A stretch of DNA of 64,000 nt from Tetrahymena elliotti 4EA (Eukaryota > Ciliophora > Oligohymenophorea > Hymenostomatida > Tetrahymenidae), in assembly GCA_000231825.2 (NCBI GenBank), contig JH720306.1, positions 1,276,199 through 1,340,198 of the forward strand. The letters are read 5' to 3'. Made by a program: the position numbers and the translations under genes. Below the pieces are notes generated by a model. That model worked only from the letters and a program-made list of their open reading frames with translations. It was not told the DNA's origin and did not search any database. Positions 24,365-41,175 of this stretch are shown here, piece by piece. The stretch's first letter is position 1; each line of letters begins with the position of its first letter.

Positions 24365-27300
24365 ATATTAAATGGATTCTACAATTGATCAATTTTAATT
24401 GAGAAACCACTCTTTTTATTCATAAAATAATTACAATTTTCACTCATAAACTAACATCAGTTGCTAGCTACATCATTAACAATAATTACATCATACCAAT
24501 TAATCATACAACTTTCAACCTAAATAATAATTATATCCATCAAATTTTACGCAATTAACCAAAACAATTCATAATCAATTTTCTTCTTAATTTATAATTT
24601 TTTTCAACAAACTTAACAATCCTTATTTTTAACAATCGAAATTCGAAATGATGCTTATATCGCTTTAGTTGCGATTCAACATATATTGAAGTCACTATGG
24701 TATCACAAAACAAGCTATATAAAATATGATGTAAATAACAAATAAATTGATTTCTAAGATCCAAAATCAAACATTATTTGGCAAAGATAATCAATGAATG
24801 AATGAATAATGAATTCAAAGATAATCACACAATATTAACCTTATTTTTTAAACAAGCAAACTACCTAACAACCAAACAAAATAATAAATTAACAAATCAA
24901 CAACCAAAAAACAACTTTAAAAAAAAACCTAAATTTGTAAATTTGGCTCTTTATTTATTAAAATAAATTAACAATTTTCATCTTATTTTATTTATTAACA
25001 AACAAACAAACAAACAAAAACTAACTAACTCTTCTTCTTTTAATAATTCATAATTATTATGTAATATTGCATATATGATGTATTGTAAATAGTACTTTAA
25101 TTTCTATCAATGAAATCCATCCAAATCAATTCTGTCTCTTTTTAAAGTTCACATATTTTTTAAATTACAGTTTTAAAAGGCTCATCTATTTATTTAAATT
25201 TTTACATTTTGATTTAATTAATTACATAACTTGCTTCTTATTCAACATCCAGCCTCTAATTTAATTTAAATCGGATAACAAAACTTATTTCAAGCAACAA
25301 TTAACTTAAACACCTAACTTCCTTCTCCTGTCTATTTCATTTTTAAATATTTTCAATTTTTAAAATTCTATCAAAATTAATTAATACTTCGCCTATGAAT
25401 TCCTTAAAAAAATCAACTAAACATTCTATTCTTTGAACAAATGAAGACATCTAACGATTGCATCTATTTGAATAAAAATTAAATAACATATAAGAATAGA
25501 TACATTACATTACATTTGTTTGAATATGTGTTACTAAGAATCTTAGACTTATTTACATGAAATTACACGAAACTATGCTAAGGTTGTACTGGATTTTAAT
25601 TAAAACCAAAAGATAGTAATTGTTGCTGCATATTTGCTCTAAATCATCTTAAAAGAAATTTCATATTTTTTATAAATACCTATCTTACAAAATTGGAATT
25701 ATTCGAGATAAGTAATAAGTAAGTTGATTCTAATTATCTTAATATATATTTTTGACTGATTTTATTTAGTTGTAAGAAGTAGAATATTTTTTTACTTGTA
25801 TTTATTATCATTTTACTTAAAATATGCTTAATCTTAATAGAATATTATGAAAATAAGGCTTAAAATAGGTATCTTAATTTACTGACCTAAGACATTCCAC
25901 AATAAAAAGAAATTATGATCAAATTTTTTAGGGACTTTTTATTTCATAATAAACCCCAATATTTATTTGTTTTCTCTATTTTCTATGAATCATGATTTTG
26001 TCTAGAATAATAATCAATTAATTCTCTTGAGCTTTTTTTGAATCTTACTCTAGTACCTACTAATGTTACTTTGAGTGTGCAACAGAAAAATTAATTTATT
26101 AGAATCAACACTACTAACTGAATTATAGTAAATTCCTAAAATAAATTAGATCAGCGCATTCCTTATTTATCGATCAATCTATCTATCTTAATAAGAAAAA
26201 ATAGCATCTGTCTAAAATACCAAATCAGGTAGTCTATTCTTTAATTATTTGACATATCATATTTTACTCAAGTTATATAATGACGGACTTATTTTTTATA
26301 GAACTAAAAACTCTATTTTAAAAATCTATGCACGCTCGAAAGGAAATTTGTTACTGGTTATATGTTATTTCAATTAAATATCTGAAACATTGAACATTAA
26401 AACGAGTAAAAGAATAGAAAAAATATTCTAAGGAAAGTAGAAACGAAAAAGAAATTAATGGTTTCATTTATTCAAAAATAAATTAATGATTAAAGATATC
26501 CAAAATATTTATTTTCCTTCTTGTCTTTGTTTCTTTGTTTCTAAGAGATATTTAATTTATATCATAGTTGCTTATAAAATTAAATAATTTAATAAAAGAA
26601 AATATAAATCTTTTAATTCATTCACCCAAGCAAAAAGCAAAAAAATATATCAATAAATAATAAAAATTAGATATTTTACAAAATAAGCTCACTCTTAAAA
26701 GAAAAATAAACATTTCTTGTATTATGCATTTCATTTTTCTAAACATAAAAATCAATCCAGTAAATTAAATGCTTATACTTCATGCTTGAAAATTTTATTT
26801 TAATTTCAAAATTTTAAAATAACAAATTGAAATGTAAAGTATGTATCTTTGCATAACTTATTACAATACATCCAGCATCTTTATTTCAAGCCATTTCTCC
26901 TAAAACTGTTATGAAAAATTTCATTTATTTATTTTCATGTTTTTCTTAATTTTTTCAAGCACTTACTGTATCTTAGGAAAAATCTAAAAAGGATTTCTAT
27001 TTTTAGTTTCAGTTCATTAATTTAATCTGCATTTTTATTCATCTTTATGATCACTCTTCAAGCTAAGATAAATAAATGACTCGAAACTGTAAATATTTTG
27101 ACTCATTTTCTACTCCTAACATTAAAAATAATTATTTGATCATGTAATAATATAAGTAAATAAATCGCAAAATCGAAATTGTTAGAATTTTATAATAATT
27201 GAAATGTTATTATATTTATAAATTATTAATAATTATCTTAATAAATTCTAATAATATTGGTGTAAAGATTTTCTTAAAATATGAAATTATTATAATTAAA

Positions 27301-28763
27301 TACTAGAACATATTTCATTAATTTAGTAATAATATCCTACATTTTTAAATCAAATTATATCAGAAACTAGTTATAATCTCTTAATTTTTTAGAAAATTTC
27401 TTAATAATTTCTTATTATTCTTACCACTATAGAATATAAAATATAACTATCCATCCTCAAAATCTATATCACATCAGCTCTATAGAATTATAAAAAATCA
27501 CATACCTACCCATTATGTTAAGGTCCAAATATTTTTAAGAAAAATATAATTTATTTCAAATATTTGTAAAAAATTCTATTTTTCATAAACATTAATATTT
27601 ACTTTTGACTGAATATTTAAAACTTGAAATTTTTCTAAAATAAAAAAATTCTAACATAAAAAGCGTTTGTAGATATGAAATTGAAATGAAACCAAAAAAA
27701 ATAGCAAAAAGAGTAGAAATATTTTAATATTTACAAATAATTTTGCATTGAAAGAGATGTTTAAGACTAAAATAGGTTAAAATGTAAATATTAAATGTTT
27801 TTTTTTGTCAATAAAATGAAAATTAATATTTCTAAAGCAGAATAATTATTATTTTTTTAAATAAAACAAATATTTTTTAGTTGAATTGCTTGTTTTTTAT
27901 TTAAAATATATTAATTTTAATTCCTCTTATTCTATTTCCTTAAAATCTTTCAAAAATATTTTAATTATTTCATAAAGATAATTTAGTTTGTTTTAACAAA
28001 TCATATTTAAACCAAACGATTTAAATTTAATTCCAAATTTAAATGAAAAAGTAGGTGAAAAGATTAAATTTCTTGTTCAAGATTGTTCAAGAAGATTTTA
28101 TTCAAGCAAAAAAAATTTTTTTCTGTAATTCAAAAAGTCTTCAAATATAAAAGTGCTTCTTCAGAAAAATTAGATATTTTTAGTGTGTCTATCAAGTATG
28201 ATACAACTAATGGTATTAAATAATGAGATGAAAGTTATATTTTAGGGTTTAAAAATAAAACTTTATAAACATATTCTGAGAATATTATTTACAGAAAAAT
28301 ATTTAGTAATTAGAAAAATAAAATAAATCTTTTATAATCAGAAACTAATTTTTTATTTTTGGCCTTAATCTGCTTAACATTTTAATTTAATTATGAATTC
28401 AACTAATAAGTAAGCTATTTACAAATTTAATTAACCATTTTTAATAATAATGGAGAAAATATTTTATAATTGTAAATGTAAAACATGTCTAATAGATATT
28501 GGATAAAATATTTGTAATAAAATAATGAAATAGAATAAAAAATAATAATAATGAATTGGGATAAAAAGAAAATTAATTAATTTTTGTTAACTTTTTTCTT
28601 TTATAAATGCTTTTTGATCAGAAACAGCAATTTCTTTTAGCAATCTTGATGAATAAATTTATCTTTTTTATTTTGAGGGATTTAAGTATCAGTACTATCT
28701 GAATATTTATAAAACTAATAAAAATTTAATTTGAATATCAAATAAATCCTTTGAATAAAAGAT
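24365..28763. other. 4.4 kb AT-rich spacer
   Basis: No supported gene on either strand. It contains a short ATGA run near 24794-24812 and a CAAA repeat at 24997-25020. The last few hundred bases are the promoter side of the protease gene. Confidence 0.55.
24997..25020. repeat. AACA simple repeat
   Basis: Five to six copies of a four-base unit inside spacer DNA, followed by two copies of actaacta-like sequence. Ordinary microsatellite. Confidence 0.7.
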
Positions 28764-29729
28764 ATGAATAAATCGTTATTGTTAATCACTTTTTTAGGTG
28801 CTGCTTTAATAGGCTCTACTACCTTCCTCTTATCAAGAACTAGCTAAAATACTAATGACTCTGTTGCCTAGTTATGGTCTATATGGAAAAAAACCTATCA
28901 CAAAAGATATGCTGATCTTGATGTAGAAGAATATAGAATTCAAGTATTTACCTCTAACTTGGATGTTGTTTAGCATGATACTACAGGTACTTTTGGTATC
29001 ACTTAGTTCTTTGACTTAACTGATGAAGAATTCGCAGTCACCTATCTTACTGAAAATGCTTCTTCAAATGATGTTATTGCTGAAGATATTCCTATTGACC
29101 CTTCTACTGAAATTAACTGGGTTGCTGAAAATAAAGTTACTGCTGTTAAACATTAAGGATCATGTGGTTCTTGCTGGTCTTTCTGCGCCACTGGTGCTGT
29201 TGAATCAGCTTTGATTATTGCTGGTAAGGCTGAATAAACAATTGATCTTTCTGAATAACAACTTGTTGACTGCTGTGATAGATCTTATGGAAACAATGGC
29301 TGTCATGGTGGTTTAAAGTAATTTGCTTTCTAATACCTCTTAGAAAACCCTATTACAACTGAATAAAATTATCCTTACAAAGGAGTTGATTAGAAATGTA
29401 ACACTGATAAGTCTGCCTTTTCTCCTAGTTATGCTATTTCTGGTTTTAAGCAAGTTGATATATCCACTTAAGCTTTAGCTGAAGCTCTTAAGCTCCAACC
29501 TATTGGTATTTCAGTTGATGCTACTTACTTTAAATTCTACAAGGGTGGTATTTTCTCTTCTTGTAATAACACTATTCATAACCATGCCGTTCTTCTAGTT
29601 GGTTTCTAAAATGATGCTTGGATTGTTAAAAATTCCTGGGGTAGCTAATGGGGAGAAAATGGTTACATTAGATTTAAAAACGGTAACACTTGTGGTGTTG
29701 CTAATTATGGCTTCTACCCTACTGCTTGA
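28764..29729 (+). CDS. Papain-family (cathepsin L-like) cysteine protease, secreted or lysosomal
   Basis: Single-exon gene of 321 residues, a full-length preproenzyme. Residues 1-24 are a signal peptide (hydrophobic L-L-L-I-T-F-L-G-A-A-L-I). About 36-95 is an I29-type inhibitory propeptide (L-W-S-I-W-K-K-T-Y, then F-x-D-L-T-D-E-E-F). The mature domain starts near 108. Catalytic residues are all present: Q131 of the oxyanion hole, C137 in G-S-C-G-S-C-W-S-F, H274 in N-H-A-V and N290 in K-N-S-W-G. The C-C-D and G-C-x-G-G motifs supply disulfide cysteines. It hydrolyses peptide bonds in an acidic compartment or outside the cell; ciliates secrete many such proteases. Its codon use is more even than that of its neighbours, as expected of a highly expressed gene. 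Q131 is coded by TAA (29154-29156). Confidence 0.96.
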
Positions 29730-32524
29730 TAAAATTGGGAATAATATATAAAATTATAAAATAAATATTCATTTTCCTTATTTACATAAAATAATCTATT
29801 TTTAATTAAAAAATTATTTCAGACTTTTAAATTAAAATTTTTAGTAATTTGATTAATTAAAACTCATACAAAACTTATCAAAAAATTCTATTCAGCAATA
29901 AAAAAATAATTTTTATAAACGAAAAAATATGATTGTTGTGCTTTTTTTTATTATTCTTTAAAAAAAGGTACAGAATAGTAAACTAAAAATTAGGAAGCAA
30001 TTTTTCTTAATGATGGAATTTTGGTATCAAATTAATCTTAATCTTTGATTTTTCTTAAAAATGGAATTCTGTTAAATAGATTAATTCTTTGTTACAAAAC
30101 TATTTTTAAGATAAGTAAATCTCTAAAATACACTGTAACTTACTTACTTACTAGCTAACTAACTAATTTATTCATGCAGAATTTATTTAATTTTCATTAA
30201 AACTGATAAAATAAAGTCAATTTTCATTCTAAAAAAATTATTTTTTTCTAAATACAATAACTTGGATTTAGTTTATTAAATTAATGGAAAATTTAAATTA
30301 AAGCAAAATATTATCACTTTATTAAATTTTATTTACTCCAAACTTTTTTCCAGATGTGTAAGATTTTGCTCCATCTTTGGTAACTTAATTTGTTTATTAC
30401 CTTATAAATAAATGCTTTAAAAATAATATAAAATTATTATCTATTGGTTTAGAGTTTTATATTTTTGTTAATTTTGCTGATAAATGATAAATATCTAAAA
30501 TAAAACGAAGATTTAAATACTTATGAAATCGAAAAATTTATTTACTCAGAAATGAATAAAGATAGGTTTTTTGCTTGATTAGGAACTACAATATTTAAGT
30601 TATCTGTCTTAATATCTACTTATTCACAGATAATATACATTCAAAAAATTATTATAACTTAATTTTGAAATAACTGTTTTATCTAAAAATAAATTAATTA
30701 TTTTCAAAATGTTCTTTAGATTAATTGCTTAATTAAATTAGTTTAAAATATGCAAATGAGCTTTTAAGATGCAGTTTTTATACTGAAATTTATGAGTTAA
30801 TTATGAAAAGAAAATCAACAGAAGATTTATACTGATGATACTCACAAAAATAAAATAATAAAATATATTATTAGAATGATAAATTAAATAATATTTTTTC
30901 TATTTTTCATTCTTAATAATTAATCAAATTATCAAAACAAAACCAGATTGATTGGTGATAGAATTAGCCAAACTATTTCAAATTAAAATCAAATTTTAAA
31001 TTAAAAATAAAAAAAACTAATAAAATATTTATTTTTTTAAGGAGTTTTTTTATATTAGAATAATTATGTATTTTGCTTGGCTTGTTAGTTTTAGTGAAAT
31101 CTTATTTAGAAAATAAATCAGTCATGAATTTAATAAAACGTGAAATTTATCATCTAATATTAATATTTGAGTAAAATAAATATGAGTTAAAAATATATTT
31201 TCTATCTTCTTATCATTCTAAAAATATAAACTAACGTCAAAGAAATAGCTAGTATTTAACTTTAATTAAAAGTTTTACTACATTTATTTTACTGTTCAGT
31301 TTTTTTTATTTTACTTTAATAATAAATTAATTACAAAATCAAAGTTTTAATTAATTTGATTACTAATAGTTGCAAGTCAATTATTCCTTTGTCTTATTAA
31401 TGTTTGCAAAAAGGTATTAAAAAATAATATTTTTGAGTAAAGTTCATGCAATAAGTTAGGAATAACTTATTTTTACATAATTTACTAGTTCTTGCTTTTT
31501 TAATTTTGGTTAAATATCAATAATTTTAAGTTATTTAACTTTATATAAAATATAATATTTTTATTTGTGAAATCGATTGATTAGAGATTTAAAGAAAATG
31601 AGTATTTCAAACAACAAAATTGAATATTGAAAAATGAATATTTAGAAAAAAGCTACCAAAATTATTTGAAATGTTTTTCAAGCATAATATTTTTGATGAG
31701 TAAATTTACTTTTTCTAATAAAATTTAAAAGTATTTAGTTTTATATTTGATATCAACAGAAAACTTTCAAAAAGAATAAACAAGAAACTTCTGAAGAAAT
31801 TATTCATCAAATTAATTAATATTTTTGTTTTCTTCTATTCTCTTTTTTTTAGTTATCTGAGAAAAATTGATGATCTAACTATAAAATATTTGATTTGCTT
31901 AATTTAAATAATTAGAAATAACTTTCATCTTGATCGTTTTTTTGTTTTCATTTAAATTGGAAGGAATCATGACTACTTTTAGAAACTAAAAAATACTGGA
32001 AAGAATATCACTTTTAACATTGAATTTATGTTTTAAAATTAGAACAAAATTTTTTCATATCTAGTATTGAGATAACGCTTGATACTTATTTTTTAAAAAT
32101 TAACACATAAAAATATTTGGACTTAATTAAAAGCAGGATTTATACTTATTTTTTAAAAGAGAATCTCATGACAAGAACAGAGTATTTAAGTAAAGAAAAA
32201 TATCATATTTTTAATTTAAATAGCTAAGTTTTATCAATATTTTTAGCTTACTTAGATAAATTATTAATTTTGCACAAAAAAGACATTAATACACATTAAA
32301 GAAAATTGAAAAATGAATGATTTGATTTTTTTGAAAAATCAATCATCAACCAACCAACGAAATCATAATTTATTTATTATATTTTGGTAGGGAGGCTTTA
32401 TCATTTATTTTTACCTCAAAATTAAATCAATTATTAAATATAAATCCAACAAACAAAAAAGAGCAATAATTAATTTGAAACAAGATTTTTTAATAAAGAA
32501 AAGATATATAAAATAAACATAAAA
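29730..32524. other. 2.8 kb AT-rich spacer
   Basis: 3' flank of the protease and 5' flank of the histidine kinase. Homopolymer-rich, with no supported reading frame or RNA gene. Confidence 0.6.
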
Positions 32525-35500
32525 ATGAACAATTAGTAAGAATTAAAAGGCATGTATGAACTTATAAATAATTACACATTAAATCTTCATGGAAATTTGA
32601 ATGATTAGTTTAATAAGAGTGAAGAATTAATAGTTTAGAAAACATATTTTTAAAGTTTTTGGCTAATCTTATTCGCTTAGATAACCTAATTAATATTAGT
32701 TATTCTATACAACTATGGGATGGTATCATTTGGACTTTTAGTATCATGCATTCTAATATCTCTTATTGGCTTTCTGATAAATAAAAAGTATCATAGAATT
32801 ATTCCTCAATTTATGCTTTTTTAAAAAATATTATATGCGCTATTTACTTATTACACGATTCAATATAATAAAGGACATATTTACTAAGTTTTGGATTACT
32901 CTGATACTAAATTAGTGTACGATGCAAAAGATATTAAATGTGTGGTCCATTTAGATGATTCTTTAATATCATTTTGTACGATTTTAACATTATTGTCTTT
33001 AATGAAATTTATAAAAATGCAAACAAACTTTATCATGATAGTCTTAGGATATACTTTCACTTTAGTAATTTTAATTATCTGTATCCCAAAAAATATCTAT
33101 CAGGTATTAGTATTAGTTACTACTTCAATAATCGTTTTCTTTTTCATCTACACTTAAGAGAAGAATAAAAGAATCTAGTTTTTAGAAAGCTATAAATAGT
33201 CTTAAGATTTGCTTGGATGGAAAAAACTTCTTGATGCTTAAATTCCAACTTCTATTTTTGTGGTTTCCACAGCTCCTGATGTCGAATCTCAGTATTTTGA
33301 TTGTAAAAAGACAGAAGCTTGTTCAGTATAATAGCAGCCCTTTTCTATAAAAAATTGTAAAATTTAGTTTGCAAACAAAGTTTGTCTAAAAGAATTTAAT
33401 ACAAGCGAAAAAGAAGATTTAATTCATATCTTAGAGAGAGTAACTATAAAAAATAGGTATTTTTTAGATTCCTAGTAGAATGGATTTGATTTAGGTACTG
33501 GTAACACTTTACTATCTAACAATAATTATTAGTCTAAAGAACATTCAGACAATCTAAAATTTCACAATACCCTCTTACAGAATTATATAAAAAATTAAAA
33601 AAAAGAAGAAGAAAGCAACAATATAGAATTTTTTTAAATGAATTCTGGATCAAACAAGCTACCAGAAAATATTATTACTAATATTTAGCAAAATGTATTA
33701 GTTAAAAATTATATTGAATCTATTAATAGTAAATCACCAAATAAACTGATAAACTTAGAAAAAGAAGACTTAGCATCATTTTCGAATTAAAATTAGTTAC
33801 TTAGTAATAATAACCATGGAAAATTATAATAAAAGATTTTAAGCCAAAACATCTAGCAAAAAGATAAGAGCAACTTTTCGAAGCTCAATGATTCCATGAA
33901 ATATACTTCTTATCCTGGATTAAGAAGTAGGAATGGTACTTTGAGTGGGCTAGTAAGTGACTAAAATAAATTTTAAAATTAAATGAATGTATTTTCTTTA
34001 AAGGATGCAATATTGAGTATATTTTAAAATAAGGAAAACTAGTTGAAATAGCAAAGCGATTTTTAAATAAACTTCGAAAATTAAAGAAATAAATTGACAA
34101 GCAAATATAAGATCTAGATCGAATAATTGGCTAATGAAAATAATTAAAAAAATATCAAGACAACCAAAATCACTAAATTAAATAAATAAAAAAACGATCA
34201 ACTTGATAAATTAGTTGAGCAATACTAATAATTAATTAGCTTCGAAGCTAAGGAAATAATACATTTTTAAAATTGCAAATACTAAAAAGAATAAATTGAT
34301 TTTCTTGACAAAAATAAAATAAATAAACCAGAAAACCTCAAATATTATGATATAAAATTACTCGATTGCTAATGGGATCACTAGGACTCTGTGATGGTTG
34401 TTATTAATGATATTTCCCCTTAAATAATTTACTAAAGATAATAAGAAGTTAATGAATACAAAGAAAAAATTATTTCATCGGTTACTCATAACCTAAAAAC
34501 TCCATTAAATGGAATATTTACATTCTTATGTAATTTTTTTTTTGATTTCTTTTCTTATACATAAACTATTATTTTAAATTTAAAGAAACAGCATTAATGC
34601 AAGCATAGGACAGTGACCTTAAGAATCTTATCAAGTTATCTTTTTCTTTAGGAAAATAATAGATGCTAATGATTAATGATATTATTGATTATTCTTAATT
34701 AATAAAAGGGGAGCTAAATTTGGATGTTAAATAAGATAAAATATAAAATATTGTTAATGAAGTACTTGAAATCTTTTAAAACTAAATAGAAATGAAAAGA
34801 AATATTAAATTCAATTTTATCAATTAAGTAAAAGAAAACGAAATAGGAAATACTGATATATAAAGACTTCAATAAGTTTTGGTCAACATTTTGTAGAATG
34901 CTATTAAATTTACATTTGAAGGAGAAATAATTTTTAAAATAAAAAAAACTGATATCAATATTCTCACATTTTAGGTAACTGATACTGGATGTGGAATTGA
35001 AAAGGATGTATTAACTTAAATAAACAATATGTAAAGTCTAGAAGCTAGTGACTATTAGCATGGTAATTATTTTATGTTTTTTTCATTTAATTAATAAGTA
35101 TTATTTTTTAATAATAAAAAGGTATGGGACTTGGATTAGCAATAAGTAAAATGATTCTTTCGTATTTAGGACCTGATAACTCATTTGAGTTGGAGTCTAT
35201 TGTAGGAATGGGTACAAAAGTTAAGTTTAATATTTACTAAAATATTAATTAGCCATTAACTTCAAATAAGTTTGATATGCAACCAATTAAAGATGAAGAA
35301 AGTGGAAACACATTCTCTAACAAATAAATCTAAGGTTAAAATTTAGAATAAACTGTTTCTCTTGTAAGAGAACCATCTGATATATCTGAGAAATGCAAAG
35401 TTAGTATCCCTAAAACAAATGGAACAAATGTAAGAAATTAGAATAAGGATGTGTAAAAAAATAATACTCTGGAGAGCTTTTTAGAAAACAAAAATATAAT

Positions 35501-35900
35501 TATTGTTGATGACACTCCCTTCAACATAAAAGTTCTAAAATGTATATTTAAAGATATTCCTAACTTAACTATCTAAGAAGCATTTAATGGGCAAGAGTGC
35601 ATAGATATTTTATTAAATAATAAAGACACTTAGTATGATCTAATTTTTATGGATGTTAACATGCCAGTTTTAGATGGACTTTCTGCTACTTAAAATATCA
35701 ATGAACTAATAGCATAAAATGAAATTTTATATGTCCCTGTCATTATGGTAACAGCATATGAAATGCCTCTAGATAAGGAACTCTAGGTGGGTGCAAAAGC
35801 CCACATTCCTAAACCAGTTTAAAAAAGGAACTTAATAGAGGCTCTTAAAAAAGTTTTTCCTGAAGAAGAAGAAGAAGAGTTAGAAGAATAAGTAAATTGA
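32525..35900 (+). CDS. Membrane hybrid histidine kinase with receiver domain
   Basis: Three exons, 32525-34529, 34586-35062 and 35122-35900 (introns 56 and 59 bp); 1086 residues. Residues about 44-205 hold several transmembrane segments. A PAS-like sensor may start near 235 (I-P-T-S-I-F-V-V-S). A Q/N-rich and coiled-coil stretch leads to the dimerisation box, with phospho-acceptor H655 in T-H-N-L-K-T-P-L-N-G. The ATPase domain has the N box (N773 in N-A-I-K-F-T-F), G1 box D-T-G-C-G-I and G2 box G-M-G-L-G-L-A-I-S-K. The receiver has the acidic pair V-D-D, phospho-acceptor D1005 in F-M-D-V-N-M-P, T in M-V-T-A-Y, and K in P-K-P-V. The likely flow is His to Asp within the protein, then to an unlinked phosphotransfer protein. 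The residue after H655 is Asn, not the usual Glu/Asp. The ligand is unknown. Confidence 0.95.
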
Positions 35901-38416
35901 TAAAAATTTTGTATTCTGTTAATTGATTAAATGCGTTAGTAACCATATATTCTACTCTTTTCAGATGAAAGGAGAAAATCAGTTTAAATTTTTAATTTAC
36001 ACTTGGAATTTGGTTTGATTGATTATATTTTATTCTTAATTGACAGACAAATAGATTATTCTAATGTAATCCATAAATCTGAAAAATAAAAGTTGATTAA
36101 TAAATAATTTGATGACGATACAATAATAATAATAATTACAATCACTTACAATTACTAACCTATTTTCAGATTTAAAGTTTATTTCAAATATACTAATAAT
36201 ATCATCATAATAAAAATAAAAAAAATTATTGTTTATAATATATACATCTACTTACATTCATTTTGTTTTTAACTTTATTTATTTTGGGCAAATATTTTTG
36301 CTTTATCCTATTTTACTTACTTTACTGCTTAAATAACTTTTTCTTCACTTTTTAAGAGTATGAAATACTATGAATCAAACACTAAAACTTAGAAAAATAA
36401 ATTCTGATATGATAGAATGTAAACATTAAATTTAAATAAAACGATAAAAATACTTTTCAAAAGCTTGAATGCTATATTAAAATTGATCTAATAATGCTGT
36501 TTGTTAACAAATTCATGATGTTTTGATTAGTTTTTTAATTTTTCAATTGTTTATTATTTAAAAAATTAATAATTTTAACTTGATAAATTCACAAAATTAC
36601 ATCAATTATTTGGAAAAAGGTTCATTTTAGTGATAATAAATTAGTACTTAAAAAATTAAGAGAGAAATTAATAAAAATTTAAAAAGGTATAAAAATTTAG
36701 AAGTAATTATCCATTTAAATTTCAATTGGTTATTTATTAAAAAATTAATGGTTACTTTGAAAATAAATTGACAAAATATTAATTGATAGAGCAAACAAAA
36801 AATTAATACTCAATAACACAATTCTACCTAAATTGGAGAGGTTTTCTTAACTAAAAAATTATTTAATCCTTTATGTTAGTAGCTAATAATATCAATCAAC
36901 TAATGAAAAAATCTAAATTTATATTTTAGTTGAATGGAATATTTTAGTAATATAGAAGAGAATTACCAAACCAAAAGATAAATAAAATGATGGTTGAAAT
37001 ACAAATAAAGATAAATAAGATGTTTCTTACAAAATAATCATTCATTTCTAAAATAATTTTTATCAAGTATTAATCTTTATGAAAACAAAATTATAAAATA
37101 TTGAAGTAACTTTGTTTAGTAATATTGTTAAATTGCAAAATCTTTCCAAAATTGCAGAGTTTTTCTAAACACTTATTGTTTGATTAAAAAGGTAATAATA
37201 TTCATTCAATATTTAATGAAATTAAAACCATTATTATGATAGAATGGAATATTTTAGAATTAATAAAATAAAACTTCAAAAAAAATGTAAAAAAATAGAA
37301 GAAATTATAGACTGATAAAGATATTTTGAGAGAATAACTCTCTCCATTTTATCATTTATAATTTCTTTTTAATAACTATTAATTAATTTGATTACAAATA
37401 ATAAAAGGATACATTATCTAGAAAGCTAAAAAAATTGAAATGATAAAGTTTTTTCAAAAAAGAAAAATAAGAATGATTATGATTTGATTTAAATTTTAAA
37501 AATAGTGAGATTGAATAAGTATAAAATCATTATTTTAATAAAAATGAATAATAGAGTATTAATTATATCTAACTTATACAAATGTGACTCATTTAAAAAT
37601 AGAAAGAAAAACATAGTTAGAACAAATATCCATTTTCTATCAATTTTTATTTACTTCATTCAGAAATTAAAAAAATATGATCTAATCCCCTTGAGTAAAA
37701 TTCAAAAGAAAAACTCTTAAATTAAAATAGCTTAACTAGAAACACTTATTGCTTGATATAAATGTTAATTTATTATTCCTTTCATAACAAAAATTATTTA
37801 AATTTCAAAAAAATATTTTAACATTAATCAAACAGAACTTAAAAATGAGGCATTGAAGTTAATTTAAAATAAATTAAGACCTGTTGCCTCTATTCATTTT
37901 AGGTCATTTTTTAATTTACTTATTTTGGTAATTATTTGCAAATATTTTAATATTTCACCAAAATATACAGCAATTTTAAATAATATTATGTTGTGTTCAG
38001 ATAACCTACAACTAAACTTTATATTTATGTGCTTAACCTGAATAAAATTATAATAGATAGATTGAGTCAATTTATTTTGTAATTTATTGATACAAATTTT
38101 TTAAACCTTTAATATAGAGGATTAACTTTATTCTTAAATATAAAGTTTTTTTAGTTTATTAAAATCTGTAACTGCTTTTTAACAATACAAAAACATTAAT
38201 TACATTACATGAAATATAAAGATTTATTTTTAGGAGTTATAATAATAAAGACAATTTTTTTAAAAATTAGTGTGTTTATTTTAAATAGTTAATCTTGAAA
38301 AGGGTATTGGAAATAATAATTTAAAGAGAAAGGAACTATTTATTAATTTATGAAGGTATGTGGATTTGAATAAACAAATATACATGACTGGATTTATTAA
38401 TTATAAATAATTGATT
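35901..38416. other. 2.5 kb spacer between convergent genes
   Basis: Lies between the 3' ends of the histidine kinase and the USP gene. It contains a diverged direct repeat (36542 and 36721) and a repeated 16-base string (36932 and 37242). An open frame at 37505-37720 is short and lacks coding character. Confidence 0.5.
36542..36777 (+). repeat. Diverged tandem repeat, 179 bp spacing
   Basis: The segments at 36542-36597 and 36721-36777 align over about 56 bases, both starting ttcaattg and ending acaaaat, with scattered substitutions. It looks like a decayed tandem duplication in spacer DNA. Confidence 0.5.

Positions 38417-41175
<2,759 letters not shown>

Noticed and set aside
37505..37720. 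Standard-code open frame of 71 codons on the plus strand
   Set aside because: Lys/Ile/Asn-rich, no motif, and in the middle of repeat-bearing spacer; chance frames of this size are expected with this base composition.
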